From NCBI GenBank assembly GCA_019638515.1, contig JAHBTS010000003.1, positions 62,001 through 126,000 of the forward strand: a stretch of 64,000 bases of DNA, in the 5' to 3' direction. Source of the stretch: Chitinophagales bacterium (GTDB lineage Bacteria; Bacteroidota; Bacteroidia; Chitinophagales; LD1). Below, piece by piece: positions 46,477 to 55,973 of this stretch (positions within the stretch are counted from its first letter, which is position 1; each line of letters begins with the position of its first letter). A model generated the notes under the pieces. It was given only the letters and a program-made list of their open reading frames with translations, was not told the DNA's origin and ran no database searches. Position numbers and translations under genes: made by a program.

Positions 46477-48072
46477 ATGCTTAAATCTAAACACATACAA
46501 TCGTACCTTACACATAAACCCAGCGGCAAATTCGATGCTATTGTAATTGGCTCCGGCATGGGTGGCATTGCCACTGCCGCACTCCTAGCAAAAGAAGGCA
46601 AGCGTGTATTAGTACTGGAAAAACACTACACACCCGGAGGTTTCACGCATACCTACATGCGCAGAGGCTACGCTTGGGATGTGGGCGTGCATTATGTGGG
46701 CGAAATGCAGAACAACAAAAATCTAATGACAAAACTTTTTCACCATCTGAGCAATGGGAAATTGCAATGGGAAGACATGGGTGAAGTATATGACAAAATG
46801 ATTTTTGGCAAAGAAGTATATGAATTTGTGAAAGGAAAAGAAGCTTTTAAAACCAAGATGAAAAGCTACTTCCCTGCTCCCGAAGATCAACAAGCTATAG
46901 ACAACTACGTGCAGGCAATTTACGATGCCCAACGTGCTCAAATGAATTATTTTATTGAGAAACTCTTACCCAAATTTCTACAACCTCTATTAAGCAATTG
47001 GTTTCGCAAAAAGGCATTAAAGTGGAATCGCACAACCTTAGATGTATTGCAATCTATAACCAACAACCCAAAACTTATTGCAGTACTTACCGGGCAATTT
47101 GGCGACTACGGCTTGCCACCGGCTGAAAGCAGTTTTATGATGCACGCAGTTTTAGCCAAACACTACATGCGTGGCGGCAGCTACCCGGTTGGCGGATCCG
47201 GAAAAATTTTCGACACCATTGCACCTACTATTTGCGAAACCGATGGGCAAATTTTTGTAAATGCAGGCGTGCAAGAAATTATTATCGAAAACAACAAAGC
47301 TATAGGTGTAAGAATGGAAAATGGCAATGAATATTTTGCACCTGCCATTGTAAGCAATGCCGGAATTTACAATACATTCCGCAGTTTACTGCCCAAAGAA
47401 ATTGCTACCCGCCACGGATTTGAAAAGCAATTAACACAACTAAAACCATCGGTTGGGCATGTGTGTCTTTACATTGGGCTGCGCCATTCCAAAGCATCGT
47501 TAAATTTGGGGAAAGCCAACTATTGGATTTTTCCTGATAACTATAATCACGACCAAAATATTAAGAACTACATTGCCAACCCCGATAGCGAAATTCCTGT
47601 TGCTTATGTATCTTTTCCATCGGCAAAAGACCCTGCTTGGGAAAACGAATTTCCGGAGCGCTCTACCATAGAAATTATTACGCTTGCACCTTACGAATGG
47701 TACGAAGCATGGCGCCACCAACCATGGATGAAACGCGACAACGACTATAAAGAGAAAAAAGAAAAACTAAGCCTGCGCCTTCTCGAAAAACTCTTTGAAC
47801 AAGAACCGCAACTGCGCGATAAAATTGATTACTACGAACTTTCTACACCGCTGAGCACCGCTCACTTTACCAACTACCAAGCCGGAGAGCTTTATGGAAT
47901 AGACCATAATGTGCAACGCTTTAACCAAACCTTCTTACGTCCCAAACTACCTGTAAAAAACTTATACCTAACCGGACAAGATATTGTAAGTTGTGGTGTG
48001 GGTGGAGCACTTTCGGCAGGCCTGCTTACAGCCTCCGCCATTACCGGAAAAAATTTACTCAAAACATTGTAG
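46477..48072 (+). CDS. FAD-dependent phytoene-desaturase/retinol-saturase-like oxidoreductase
   Basis: A 531-residue flavoprotein with the dinucleotide-binding motif VIGSGMGGIATAALLAKEG and VLEKHYTPGGFTHTY typical of CrtI/CrtH carotenoid desaturases/isomerases and all-trans-retinol 13,14-reductase-like proteins. The C-terminus has the FAD-binding GQDIVSCGVGGALSAG motif. The ATG at 46477 opens 20 residues before this fold; a longer frame from 46360 adds an implausible tail. No other carotenoid genes are adjacent, so the substrate is open. Confidence 0.88.
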   Translation: MLKSKHIQSYLTHKPSGKFDAIVIGSGMGGIATAALLAKEGKRVLVLEKHYTPGGFTHTYMRRGYAWDVGVHYVGEMQNNKNLMTKLFHHLSNGKLQWEDMGEVYDKMIFGKEVYEFVKGKEAFKTKMKSYFPAPEDQQAIDNYVQAIYDAQRAQMNYFIEKLLPKFLQPLLSNWFRKKALKWNRTTLDVLQSITNNPKLIAVLTGQFGDYGLPPAESSFMMHAVLAKHYMRGGSYPVGGSGKIFDTIAPTICETDGQIFVNAGVQEIIIENNKAIGVRMENGNEYFAPAIVSNAGIYNTFRSLLPKEIATRHGFEKQLTQLKPSVGHVCLYIGLRHSKASLNLGKANYWIFPDNYNHDQNIKNYIANPDSEIPVAYVSFPSAKDPAWENEFPERSTIEIITLAPYEWYEAWRHQPWMKRDNDYKEKKEKLSLRLLEKLFEQEPQLRDKIDYYELSTPLSTAHFTNYQAGELYGIDHNVQRFNQTFLRPKLPVKNLYLTGQDIVSCGVGGALSAGLLTASAITGKNLLKTL

Positions 48073-48343
48073 CACATACCTCATTTTGCTTTGTATAATA
48101 GTATCGGCTAGGCATTCCTTTCTGCTACTAACCTCATACACTACAGTTTTTTTTATGTACGTTTGTTGCACAAGTGCTGTAAAGCAAATTCAAAATACTT
48201 TTACTTACCACGTTGAACAATAGCCAACCATAGGTTTGCTTTCTTTTGTTCAACTTACCAATACGGTTGCAGTATATTCTTTGAAGTTGTATTTACGCTT
48301 TTAAATTCATTGTTACATCGGCTATGCACACTCATAAAAAAAT

Positions 48344-50221
48344 ATGATGTTAAACAAAGGAATACCTATTGCAACTTCCCTGAGTGCCACCTTCAACAAC
48401 AGCAATTCCACCCAAAAAAAGTACAACAAAAAGAGACTGTTCAAACTCTCTGTCATCGCCATTTTTATTGCCGTGTGCATTAGCTTTATCGCTAAATTTT
48501 TAGTGAAGCTGATTGATTTAATTACCAATGTTTCTTTCTATGGAAACATTGCACTAACCGCAGCAAGCCCTGCAAATAATAACTACGGATGGTGGGTAAT
48601 AATAGTGCCCGCTATTGGTGGCTTACTGGTGGGGCTGATGGCACTGTATGGCTCTAAAGCCATTCGCGGGCACGGTATTCCGGAAGCTATGGAACAAATA
48701 CTAACCAATGAGAGTAAAATAAAACCCTCCATTACTTTTCTTAAACCACTTTCGTCTGCTATTTCTATAGGCACAGGCGGTCCTTTTGGAGCCGAAGGGC
48801 CAATTATTGCCACAGGAGGCGCATTGGGCTCTACCTTTGGGCAGCTATTGCAAATTACACCCAACGAACGGAAAATTCTATTAGCATCGGGAGCTACGGC
48901 AGGCATGTCGGCCATTTTTGGGAGCCCTGTTGCCGCCATATTTTTAGCCATAGAATTATTGCTGTTTGAATTTTCGCCCCGCTCATTTATTCCGGTGGCA
49001 CTGGCATGTATTACCGGAGCTGCCGGCCACCACTTGCTTTTTGAAGAAGGCGTTGTGTTTCCCATACATACTGCTTTACCTGCTGCTTCTAACTACGCAC
49101 TGTTTTTTTACGGCATCATGGGTATTGCCATAGGCTTATTTTCTATTGCTGCCACCAAGATTGTATATTTCATAGAAGATACCTTTGAAAAGCTCCCCAT
49201 TCATTGGGCCTGGTGGCCTGCTATGGGAGGAGTTATAGTAGGCATTATCGGTTATTTTGAACCTCGCACTTTGGGTGTGGGCTACAATAATATCACCGAT
49301 ATTCTTTCGGGTTCTTTGCCCATACAAATGGTGCTATCGCTGTGCATTTTAAAATTTGCATCCTGGGCAATTTCGTTGGGCAGCGGCACTTCCGGTGGCA
49401 CCTTAGCTCCTTTGCTTACCATTGGCGGTGCTATTGGTGCGCTGGTAGGCAATGTAGGAATGCAGTGGTTTCCCGATGCAGGAATTTCCATTTCTTTATC
49501 GGCATTGGTAGGCATGTCGGCAATGTTTGCCGGAGCCTCGCGCGCCTTTCTTACTTCCATAGTTTTTGCATTAGAAACTACCGGACAAATAAATGCTTTG
49601 CTGCCACTACTTTCCACTTGTACTTCGGCATATTTTGTTTCTTATTTCTTAATGGACAACACTATTATGACCGAAAAAATTGCCCGCAGAGGTGTGGTTA
49701 CACCTTACTCCTACGAACCCGATATTTTAGAAAAAACCCAAGTAAAACAAATAGAAACAGACAGCGGTTTAATAATTAGCAGCACCATGAAAATTGGCGA
49801 AGTGCGCAACTGGTTTGAACAAGAAACTGCATTGCAGTCTAACTACTTTATTATTGCCGATACCGGTGGTGCATACCTGGGTTTGCTAAGTTCTACCTCC
49901 TTATTTAGTTGGCACCACCACGCCAACGAAACAGTAGGAGCATTGGTAAAGCGAAAATATTTATGTGTGCATCCCGATGATACTTTAAAAACAGCCGTAT
50001 CTACTATGGCAAAGGAAAATGTAGATTTATTACCCGTAATTTCGGGTAAAGAAATTACCGGAGTTTTATCGTACCAACACATACTCTCCGTTTACAAAAA
50101 CGGCATTGATGAAAACGAGAAAAAACAAAAACACATTTCGCTGAGCCGCCAGCGATTGAAGATATTGGTGCAAGGGCAGAAACTGGTATCTCTTATTAAA
50201 ACAAAGAAAGACGACAGTTAA
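48344..50221 (+). CDS. CLC chloride channel/transporter with CBS domains
   Basis: A 625-residue CLC-family protein. Selectivity-filter motifs are GTGGPFGAEGPI (GxxGPxGP-type) and GSGTSGGTLAPLL, with about eleven membrane segments up to about residue 440. The cytoplasmic tail (about 460-590) contains a pair of CBS domains, which in other CLC proteins sense nucleotides. It moves chloride or another anion across the inner membrane. It stands alone, with a 271-base gap upstream in which I see no gene, RNA or clear promoter. Confidence 0.95.
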   Translation: MMLNKGIPIATSLSATFNNSNSTQKKYNKKRLFKLSVIAIFIAVCISFIAKFLVKLIDLITNVSFYGNIALTAASPANNNYGWWVIIVPAIGGLLVGLMALYGSKAIRGHGIPEAMEQILTNESKIKPSITFLKPLSSAISIGTGGPFGAEGPIIATGGALGSTFGQLLQITPNERKILLASGATAGMSAIFGSPVAAIFLAIELLLFEFSPRSFIPVALACITGAAGHHLLFEEGVVFPIHTALPAASNYALFFYGIMGIAIGLFSIAATKIVYFIEDTFEKLPIHWAWWPAMGGVIVGIIGYFEPRTLGVGYNNITDILSGSLPIQMVLSLCILKFASWAISLGSGTSGGTLAPLLTIGGAIGALVGNVGMQWFPDAGISISLSALVGMSAMFAGASRAFLTSIVFALETTGQINALLPLLSTCTSAYFVSYFLMDNTIMTEKIARRGVVTPYSYEPDILEKTQVKQIETDSGLIISSTMKIGEVRNWFEQETALQSNYFIIADTGGAYLGLLSSTSLFSWHHHANETVGALVKRKYLCVHPDDTLKTAVSTMAKENVDLLPVISGKEITGVLSYQHILSVYKNGIDENEKKQKHISLSRQRLKILVQGQKLVSLIKTKKDDS

Positions 50222-50267
50222 TTTCCTTGGCTTTATTTTGCAGCATCTACAATTAAAAATATACCGA

Positions 50268-50705
50268 ATGGAAAAACGAATAAACCTCTCTAAAGTAGCA
50301 CCCGAAGCATACACCGCCATGCTTGGATTAGAAAAATACCTTGCCCAAAGCGGCTTAGATCCCATACTTTATGAACTAATAAAAACACGCGCTTCGCAAA
50401 TAAATGGTTGTGCTTTTTGCATCAATATGCACACGCGCGATGCGCTCAAACACGGAGAAACAGCGCAGCGTTTGTTTTTGCTCGATGCCTGGCGCGAAAC
50501 CGAACTTTACACACCTAAAGAAAGAGCAGTTTTGGCACTCACAGAAGCAGTTACCTTAATTGCCGGCAACCATATAAGCAACGAAGTGTACAACGAAGCT
50601 GCGGCTCATTTAACCGAAAAAGAATTGGCAGCAGTTATTATGGCAATAGTGGCAATAAATGGCTGGAATAGAATTGCCATTACTACCAACTTACCTTTAG
50701 ACTAA
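50268..50705 (+). CDS. AhpD-like carboxymuconolactone decarboxylase-family protein
   Basis: A 145-residue protein of the AhpD/CMD family. The CxxC motif CAFCINMHTRDA, with a nearby His, is the peroxidase-type redox site. It probably reduces peroxides or acts in oxidative stress. The ATG at 50268 starts MEKRINLSKV, ten residues after an in-frame upstream codon. A 137-base gap separates it from the phosphatase gene. Confidence 0.9.
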   Translation: MEKRINLSKVAPEAYTAMLGLEKYLAQSGLDPILYELIKTRASQINGCAFCINMHTRDALKHGETAQRLFLLDAWRETELYTPKERAVLALTEAVTLIAGNHISNEVYNEAAAHLTEKELAAVIMAIVAINGWNRIAITTNLPLD

Positions 50706-50842
50706 CGAGTGTTAGCATCCTGTTTCCCTCCTAAAAAAGTAAAGAAGTTATCTCCTTTTCTATTTTAAGAAAGGATTCTACCTTACTCGTATAAACTCCA
50801 AATCATTTAATTTGCACTACAATAAACCTAAAAAAAGCAGCT

Positions 50843-51748
50843 ATGATAATATACTACATAATTGGAATAATAGCCATTATAGTATTAGTTTATGGTTTGC
50901 TAAAGCGCAGCAAAACCAATTATAAACAAACAAGTAGAATACAGCATAACTCAAAATCAGAAACTCCGGCAGAGTATCAAAAAGCTATAACCCAAATGGC
51001 TACTACGCAGCTTAATAACACTATTGGTTTATCAGAAAAACATGAATTTATACCCATAGAACATATAGCTTTCACCAATTCCGGCTCTCGCCCCACTAAC
51101 CAAGATGCTTATTTTGCAGATAAAAATCTTTTTATTGTTTGTGATGGTGTTGGAGGCAATGCCTATGGAGAGGTTGCATCTAAAATTGCTTGCACATCAT
51201 TAGCCCACTATTTTGCAGAAAACCCTACAACCACCTACGATTACCCATACCTGAGCCGAGCATTACACCGCACCGTTCAGCAGTTTAAAGAAACCACAAA
51301 CAAATACCCCGAAACAAAAGGTATGGCAACTACGGTTGCCTTAATTGTGTTTAACAAGGCAGGTGCAAACATTGCCTGGCTGGGCGACAGCAGAGTATAT
51401 CACATTCGCCACGGGCAAATTCTTTTTGTAACCGAAGACCACTCCTTAATAAACGAACTCTCCAAAAAAGGAGAGGATACTTCTGCAATTAAGAAAAACT
51501 TTATTACTAAATCTCTAAATGCCAAAGCAGATAGTGAATTTTCTATACAAACACTTTTGGAAACCGAAATTCAAAAAGGAGATTATTTTTTCCTTTGCAC
51601 CGATGGCGTTCTCGAAAATATTACAGAAGAAATTCTATGCAGGGAATTAAGCAGTGAGGACTCGGTTAAAAATAAAGCGCAAAAAATATTCTCTTTATGC
51701 GAGGGAAATACATCAGATAATTTTACATTTCAACTCATCGAAGTATAA
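50843..51748 (+). CDS. PP2C-family Ser/Thr phosphatase
   Basis: A 301-residue protein with an N-terminal membrane segment (about 2-18) and a PP2C domain from about residue 70. The metal-binding aspartates are in SRPTNQDAYF, VCDGVGGNAYGE, WLGDSRVYH and CTDGVLEN. It removes phosphate from Ser/Thr residues, here almost certainly of the kinase encoded 3 bases downstream or its targets. It opens a four-gene run (phosphatase, kinase, RES, HEPN-like). Confidence 0.93.
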   Translation: MIIYYIIGIIAIIVLVYGLLKRSKTNYKQTSRIQHNSKSETPAEYQKAITQMATTQLNNTIGLSEKHEFIPIEHIAFTNSGSRPTNQDAYFADKNLFIVCDGVGGNAYGEVASKIACTSLAHYFAENPTTTYDYPYLSRALHRTVQQFKETTNKYPETKGMATTVALIVFNKAGANIAWLGDSRVYHIRHGQILFVTEDHSLINELSKKGEDTSAIKKNFITKSLNAKADSEFSIQTLLETEIQKGDYFFLCTDGVLENITEEILCRELSSEDSVKNKAQKIFSLCEGNTSDNFTFQLIEV

Positions 51749-51751
51749 CAC

Positions 51752-53662
51752 ATGGAAGTATCTCTACCATCTTTTAGAAAACGTTTCACTTACGACCCGC
51801 AAAAAGACCTGCTTGGCAAAGGTGGCTTTGGCGAAGTGTATAAAGCGTATGATAACGAGGACCAGCACTATGTTGCCCTCAAAATATCGCAAGGCACAGC
51901 CGATAACAAATACAATCTGATTACTGAAATCAAGCGTTTCAAAAAACTAAACCACCCCAATATTGTAAAACACATAGAGGCGTATGAAGTAAATGCAGGC
52001 AGCACCGATATACACGGCAATCCAATTTTATATCATGTTGGCATACTCGAATATGCCGATAGCGGTACGTTTGCCGATTTGCTTAAAAAAGGCACTCCCG
52101 ATTATCGCGTAATAGAAACCCTCGCTAAAGACATTATTGAGGGGCTTGCCTATTTGCATAAAGAGGGCATAATACACCGCGACCTAAAACCCACCAACAT
52201 TCTCTTATTTAACGAGGGCGAAAAGCTACGCGCTAAAATTACCGATTTTGGCATTGCAAAAAATACCAATGCCACAACTGCAAGCACCCAACTTGTTGGC
52301 ACGGTGGAATACATGGCTCCCGAATATTTTACTACAGGTGATATCACTCCCGCCAGCGATGTTTGGAGTTTAGGCGTTATGCTCCTCGAAGCCCTTACCG
52401 GCACTCACCCCTTTGGCAAAACCTCACAAGGTTTAAGCAACGAACAAATTATTGCCAATATCCTGAACAAAGACATTAGCACAGCCACTGCAAACCTCAC
52501 AGAGCCACTCAAAAAAATTGTTACCGATTGCCTAAGGCGCAAAGTTGATTTAAGAGCACAAAGTGCCGAAGTATTTACTACCTCATTTTTAAACCCTACC
52601 AATAACCCCTTTGAAGAGCAAACGCAGGTAATTGAAACAAAGAAAAAAGAAGCAAGTAGCCAAAGTAAGAAACCGAAGTCGAAAAGGTTATGGAATGCAT
52701 TGTTTAACTTCGAATTATCTAATGGAAAATGGAGAAAATTCATCGCTAAAGAGCTAATGGTACTTTTAGCGTCAAGTATAATATCGTTACTTCTTCCTTT
52801 TTTATTATCCACAATTCTATACTCAGTTTCTCTTGTTAAAAAAAATAAAATTGAGTCGGAATTAAAAATCATAAATCCTCAGATAGACAGCTTAAAATCT
52901 ATGATAGATTCCCCGTTCAAATTTTCAGATAGTTACTTTGGCTGGCATCAAAAAGACTCTTCAAGACTATATACTGATTTAGGAGGAGTTTATGATGAAC
53001 TTTGTTACTGGATAGCCATTGATAAATTGAATTTTGATAGTGAGCTTTCTGACATTAGGCAATATAGAAGTGTTTCTTATTTTTCCTTTGCGCAATACGC
53101 TCGTAGTAAACTAAAAAATAATGACCAAATTTGGCTTGTTAAATTGCAAACAGTTTTAAGAGATCACGATGACAATTGGGAAAATTTCAACCTAGTAAGT
53201 GCTATAGAATCCGTGAACAATTTATCGCTTGATATGCCTCAAGGAGGTGGCGACAATACTTCGCTCTTCCCAGATTATATATTTGAACCATCTTACTTTA
53301 TAGAAGAAATTTCAAAGCGTATTAAGATTGAGGGGTGGGTGGATTGGTTCTTCGAATATAGAGTTAATAAAAATCCTTTATTCATAAAATATTTACAGAC
53401 GAAAGAGGTAAAAAACATATCAGAGTTTGTTTCACTCTTTGAAAAAGTATTTGAATGTAACAGATTGGAGGAGCGGAAAAAGAAATTGCAATATGAACTA
53501 CAATATAAACTACAATATGAACTACGTAAAACTGAAAATTTTTGGGGCATGAATACCATAGGTGATAATGAAATTGAATTATTTCCTTTCTTATTCTTTT
53601 ACCCTTTCCGTTTTACCATAGCGATTATTTTGTGGTCTATTAAAACTTTACGAAGCAACTAA
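51752..53662 (+). CDS. Membrane Ser/Thr protein kinase with unknown C-terminal domain
   Basis: A 636-residue Hanks-type kinase. The domain spans about 13-285: glycine loop LGKGGFGEVY (21-30), lysine K44, HRDLKPTN (H142-D144), DFG at about 166-168 and the APE-like GTVEYMAPE. One or two hydrophobic segments lie at about 330-360, followed by about 275 residues I cannot assign. Near the end a 12-base repeat encodes QYEL/QYKL/QYEL. The sequence changes to a visibly A/T-richer style after about codon 310, so the C-terminal part may have a separate origin. It sits 3 bases after the PP2C gene and 7 bases before the RES gene. Confidence 0.9.
   Translation: MEVSLPSFRKRFTYDPQKDLLGKGGFGEVYKAYDNEDQHYVALKISQGTADNKYNLITEIKRFKKLNHPNIVKHIEAYEVNAGSTDIHGNPILYHVGILEYADSGTFADLLKKGTPDYRVIETLAKDIIEGLAYLHKEGIIHRDLKPTNILLFNEGEKLRAKITDFGIAKNTNATTASTQLVGTVEYMAPEYFTTGDITPASDVWSLGVMLLEALTGTHPFGKTSQGLSNEQIIANILNKDISTATANLTEPLKKIVTDCLRRKVDLRAQSAEVFTTSFLNPTNNPFEEQTQVIETKKKEASSQSKKPKSKRLWNALFNFELSNGKWRKFIAKELMVLLASSIISLLLPFLLSTILYSVSLVKKNKIESELKIINPQIDSLKSMIDSPFKFSDSYFGWHQKDSSRLYTDLGGVYDELCYWIAIDKLNFDSELSDIRQYRSVSYFSFAQYARSKLKNNDQIWLVKLQTVLRDHDDNWENFNLVSAIESVNNLSLDMPQGGGDNTSLFPDYIFEPSYFIEEISKRIKIEGWVDWFFEYRVNKNPLFIKYLQTKEVKNISEFVSLFEKVFECNRLEERKKKLQYELQYKLQYELRKTENFWGMNTIGDNEIELFPFLFFYPFRFTIAIILWSIKTLRSN
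53489..53524 (+). repeat. Three tandem 12-base units inside the kinase gene
   Basis: Three near-identical 12-base units (caatatgaacta with one change in the middle copy) lie end to end, keeping frame and encoding a short QYEL-type repeat just before the kinase C-terminus. Length variation at this site would add or remove 4 residues without a frameshift. Confidence 0.8.
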
Positions 53663-53669
53663 TACATCT

Positions 53670-54491
53670 ATGCATAAAATTAATGGTATAAAAGGAGTAA
53701 ACATGTTTTGTCGGGTGATGAAAGACCTCTGCAAGAGAGGAGAATACAATGAGATTAAAAGTTCGTTCATCTCATCACAGCAGATATTCTATAAGACATT
53801 TATCTCAAAGGGTAAAACACTCTATCGTTGCAGAATTCACACAGAGACTGATATTGGTAAAAAATTCAAATTGTTTAAAGACGTAGGTTACAATAGAGAT
53901 TCTTCAAAAGTCAAACTTGGGCGTTGTAATGAAAAAGGTCAAGGAGTATTTTATTGCTCCGAAAATATTTGGGCAGCTTTTCTTGAAACAAAACCGTTAT
54001 TAAAAAAGCCAGAGCCAATTATTGCAACAATAACAGAGTGGACTGCGGAATCTGATATTGAAATGAGATTTGTAATTCAACCTTTTCCGAGCAAGCGCAT
54101 ACATCCGTATGAAAACGACTTAGGAAAACTGTATGATGCTGAAATGATCGAAGTCGAAAGGGAAGAAAAGATTACTACAGACCTATATTTTGAGTTTATC
54201 AATGATTTGATGGGATCAAAAGGTGAAGAACATTATCTCATAACTACTGCTTATGCAAATATTGCTTTTACAAATTCAAACGGTTTAGTTTACAGAAGCG
54301 TAGTAGACGTAGATTCATACAATGTAGTTTTTAAGAAAGATGTTGAGGATATGGGGCTTATTAAACTTACTAATGCCAAATGGGTTTCCATCTTACCTCA
54401 AAAAGTTGAGTCTCCATTAGAAACCGATTATGATATTGACGAGAAGTATTGTAAAGAAATAAATCAAGAAGAGAAACTGATCGTGTGGTAG
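53670..54491 (+). CDS. RES-domain-like protein
   Basis: A 273-residue protein. The segment LYRCR (51-55) with R53/R55, GRCNEKGQG (84-92) with R85, VFYCS (93-97) with Y95 and S97, and AAFLE with E106 reproduces the spacing of the Arg, Tyr, Glu and Ser of RES domains (named for these residues). RES proteins of the Xre-RES toxin-antitoxin type hydrolyse NAD+. No Xre-type antitoxin is adjacent; instead it is 7 bases after a kinase and 28 bases before an HEPN-like protein. The assignment rests on a motif and is moderate. The first 35 residues are an extension without recognised domain. Confidence 0.6.
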   Translation: MHKINGIKGVNMFCRVMKDLCKRGEYNEIKSSFISSQQIFYKTFISKGKTLYRCRIHTETDIGKKFKLFKDVGYNRDSSKVKLGRCNEKGQGVFYCSENIWAAFLETKPLLKKPEPIIATITEWTAESDIEMRFVIQPFPSKRIHPYENDLGKLYDAEMIEVEREEKITTDLYFEFINDLMGSKGEEHYLITTAYANIAFTNSNGLVYRSVVDVDSYNVVFKKDVEDMGLIKLTNAKWVSILPQKVESPLETDYDIDEKYCKEINQEEKLIVW

Positions 54492-54519
54492 TTCCAATTT
54501 CCATAAATAAATAAGTTTC

Positions 54520-55131
54520 ATGGCAAATCATAACTCAATTCCCGAACTTCAGTTAGTGGCAATGAAGGAAACTTTGAATGCTGTATATATTCTCTTAGCA
54601 GATGAGAATATTTCTGGTTCTCTTTTTATTAGTCACAATAAAATAATCAACAAGTGCCGTTATGGTTATCCGTCAGCAATTCTGTTATTTTCATTTATTG
54701 ATGCAGTTGACACACTTTACAACAAAGGCAAGTATAAAATCGCATTTAGGATATTAAATGATGAAATATTCGGCTCTCAAAATCTAAAAGAAAAAGCGTG
54801 TGACAACCTATACGATAAATATCGCAGTAGTTTATCTCACAATTTGGCTTTGCCTGATAACGCTTTCTTGATTTTTAGTTCTGAAAATCCCAAAGCTTTT
54901 ATATCAAATGCTAATCCCAACAAAATTGACCAAGTAAACTTGCACGCACTTTTCAAACTATGTGTTTCAGCATTTGAACATTTGAATAGGGAACATCCGC
55001 AGGTATTTCACTCCTCTGAACGGATTAAAAATATTATTCAAAAAGGATTAGACTTTACAGGTATTCCAAAGGCATGCGATTCACCATCTGGAGCTACTTA
55101 TATTTCTCCAATTGATAAAGACATAGTGTAA
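54520..55131 (+). CDS. HEPN-like protein
   Basis: A 203-residue helical protein. YRSSLSHN (101-108) gives R102-x4-H107, the R-x4-6-H signature of HEPN-domain proteins, which often act as RNases in toxin-antitoxin, abortive-infection and CRISPR-linked systems. A preceding helix has SFIDAVDTLY. No membrane segment or signal is seen. It is the last gene of the plus-strand run that starts with the PP2C gene. The motif alone is weak evidence, so RNase activity is only a guess. Confidence 0.5.
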   Translation: MANHNSIPELQLVAMKETLNAVYILLADENISGSLFISHNKIINKCRYGYPSAILLFSFIDAVDTLYNKGKYKIAFRILNDEIFGSQNLKEKACDNLYDKYRSSLSHNLALPDNAFLIFSSENPKAFISNANPNKIDQVNLHALFKLCVSAFEHLNREHPQVFHSSERIKNIIQKGLDFTGIPKACDSPSGATYISPIDKDIV

Positions 55132-55313
55132 TACATCGTTCTATGATTAACTTCTTCCTAAAAATAGTAAACACTCCTTTCTTGCAATGAAAGGCACCAC
55201 AGAAAAACAAGGCAAATGCAATTCAAAATCTGGCTGGCCTTACCTTGCTTGCCAATGAGTAATTATGACATTTTGGGAGGGCAACAAAAGAGTAGGTTAA
55301 GGGTTATCAATCA

Positions 55314-55973
55314 CTACTTTAAAAACGCAGCAATTCTTTCCTGCAATACCTTCACGCTTTCTGTATCCGCCAAATGTGCCAGCATGGTTTCAGGCGTTAA
55401 AAAAGCTAATTGTTGCTGTAAGTATTGTCGCACGTTTTCAGGTGCCTCTTCAATATTATTTTCCCATTGGCTGTTGCCTGCTAATAAATAGATAATGTCT
55501 TCCATATCGTGGCTGGTGCGCGGGTCTTTACCTCGGTCGGCAAAGGCGGCAAACTTGGTGGCTAAAAAGTAGGGTAGCGGCAGCAACTGCACCTGTAGGT
55601 TGCTGTTTACTTTTTCTTTAAACACAAACGGTAATCCTTCTGCAAACCACACATTGGCAGGCGCCCACCCAATGGCGCGGGTACTCATTACATCAACTAC
55701 AATATCGCTGTATCTGAATCGGCAAAGCACTAAATCTTCCGGTGTTTGTTTAAAGCCACGGGCAGTAAGCTTTTCGCGCACGGTTTCCAATTCGTGCGCA
55801 GTGGTTATTTCCAGAAAAAAATCAACATCCTTGGTTGGGCGGCTGTCTTCGCTCTCCGGGTCGGTGTACAAACCTACTGTAGCTCCGCCCACAAAAACCG
55901 CTTCATCGTTCAGGTCGCCAATAGCATGGGCAATCAGCGCAATGGCAGCCAGATTTTCTTCGCGCCCATTCAT
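55314..55973 (-). CDS. Nucleotidyltransferase-like protein (AbiEii-type candidate)
   Basis: A 219-residue protein with FVGGATVGLY (27-36) and PTKDVDFFLEI (46-56), giving the GG...D-x-D pattern (D49, D51) of DNA polymerase beta-type nucleotidyltransferases such as AbiEii/AbiGii toxins. PYFLATKFAAF and a D-x-E-D-I segment near 160-175 also fit. It overlaps the upstream gene by 4 bases (ATGA at 55970-55973), the layout of toxin-antitoxin pairs. Homologues of this small type are also met as MNT-like toxin partners. Confidence 0.78.
   Translation of the reverse strand: MNGREENLAAIALIAHAIGDLNDEAVFVGGATVGLYTDPESEDSRPTKDVDFFLEITTAHELETVREKLTARGFKQTPEDLVLCRFRYSDIVVDVMSTRAIGWAPANVWFAEGLPFVFKEKVNSNLQVQLLPLPYFLATKFAAFADRGKDPRTSHDMEDIIYLLAGNSQWENNIEEAPENVRQYLQQQLAFLTPETMLAHLADTESVKVLQERIAAFLK

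Noticed and set aside
48073..48343. Possible RNA gene or promoter in the 271-base gap before the CLC gene
   Set aside because: No tRNA fold, no stable hairpin with a T-run and no exact TAnnTTTG box was seen.
50704..50800. Inverted pair ACGAGT...ACTCGT before the phosphatase gene
   Set aside because: Only six bases each with a gap of about 80; expected by chance.
55216..55491. A 91-codon plus-strand frame after the HEPN-like gene
   Set aside because: Most of it overlaps the nucleotidyltransferase gene on the other strand and the protein has no motif; the rest of the 182-base gap shows nothing I recognise.
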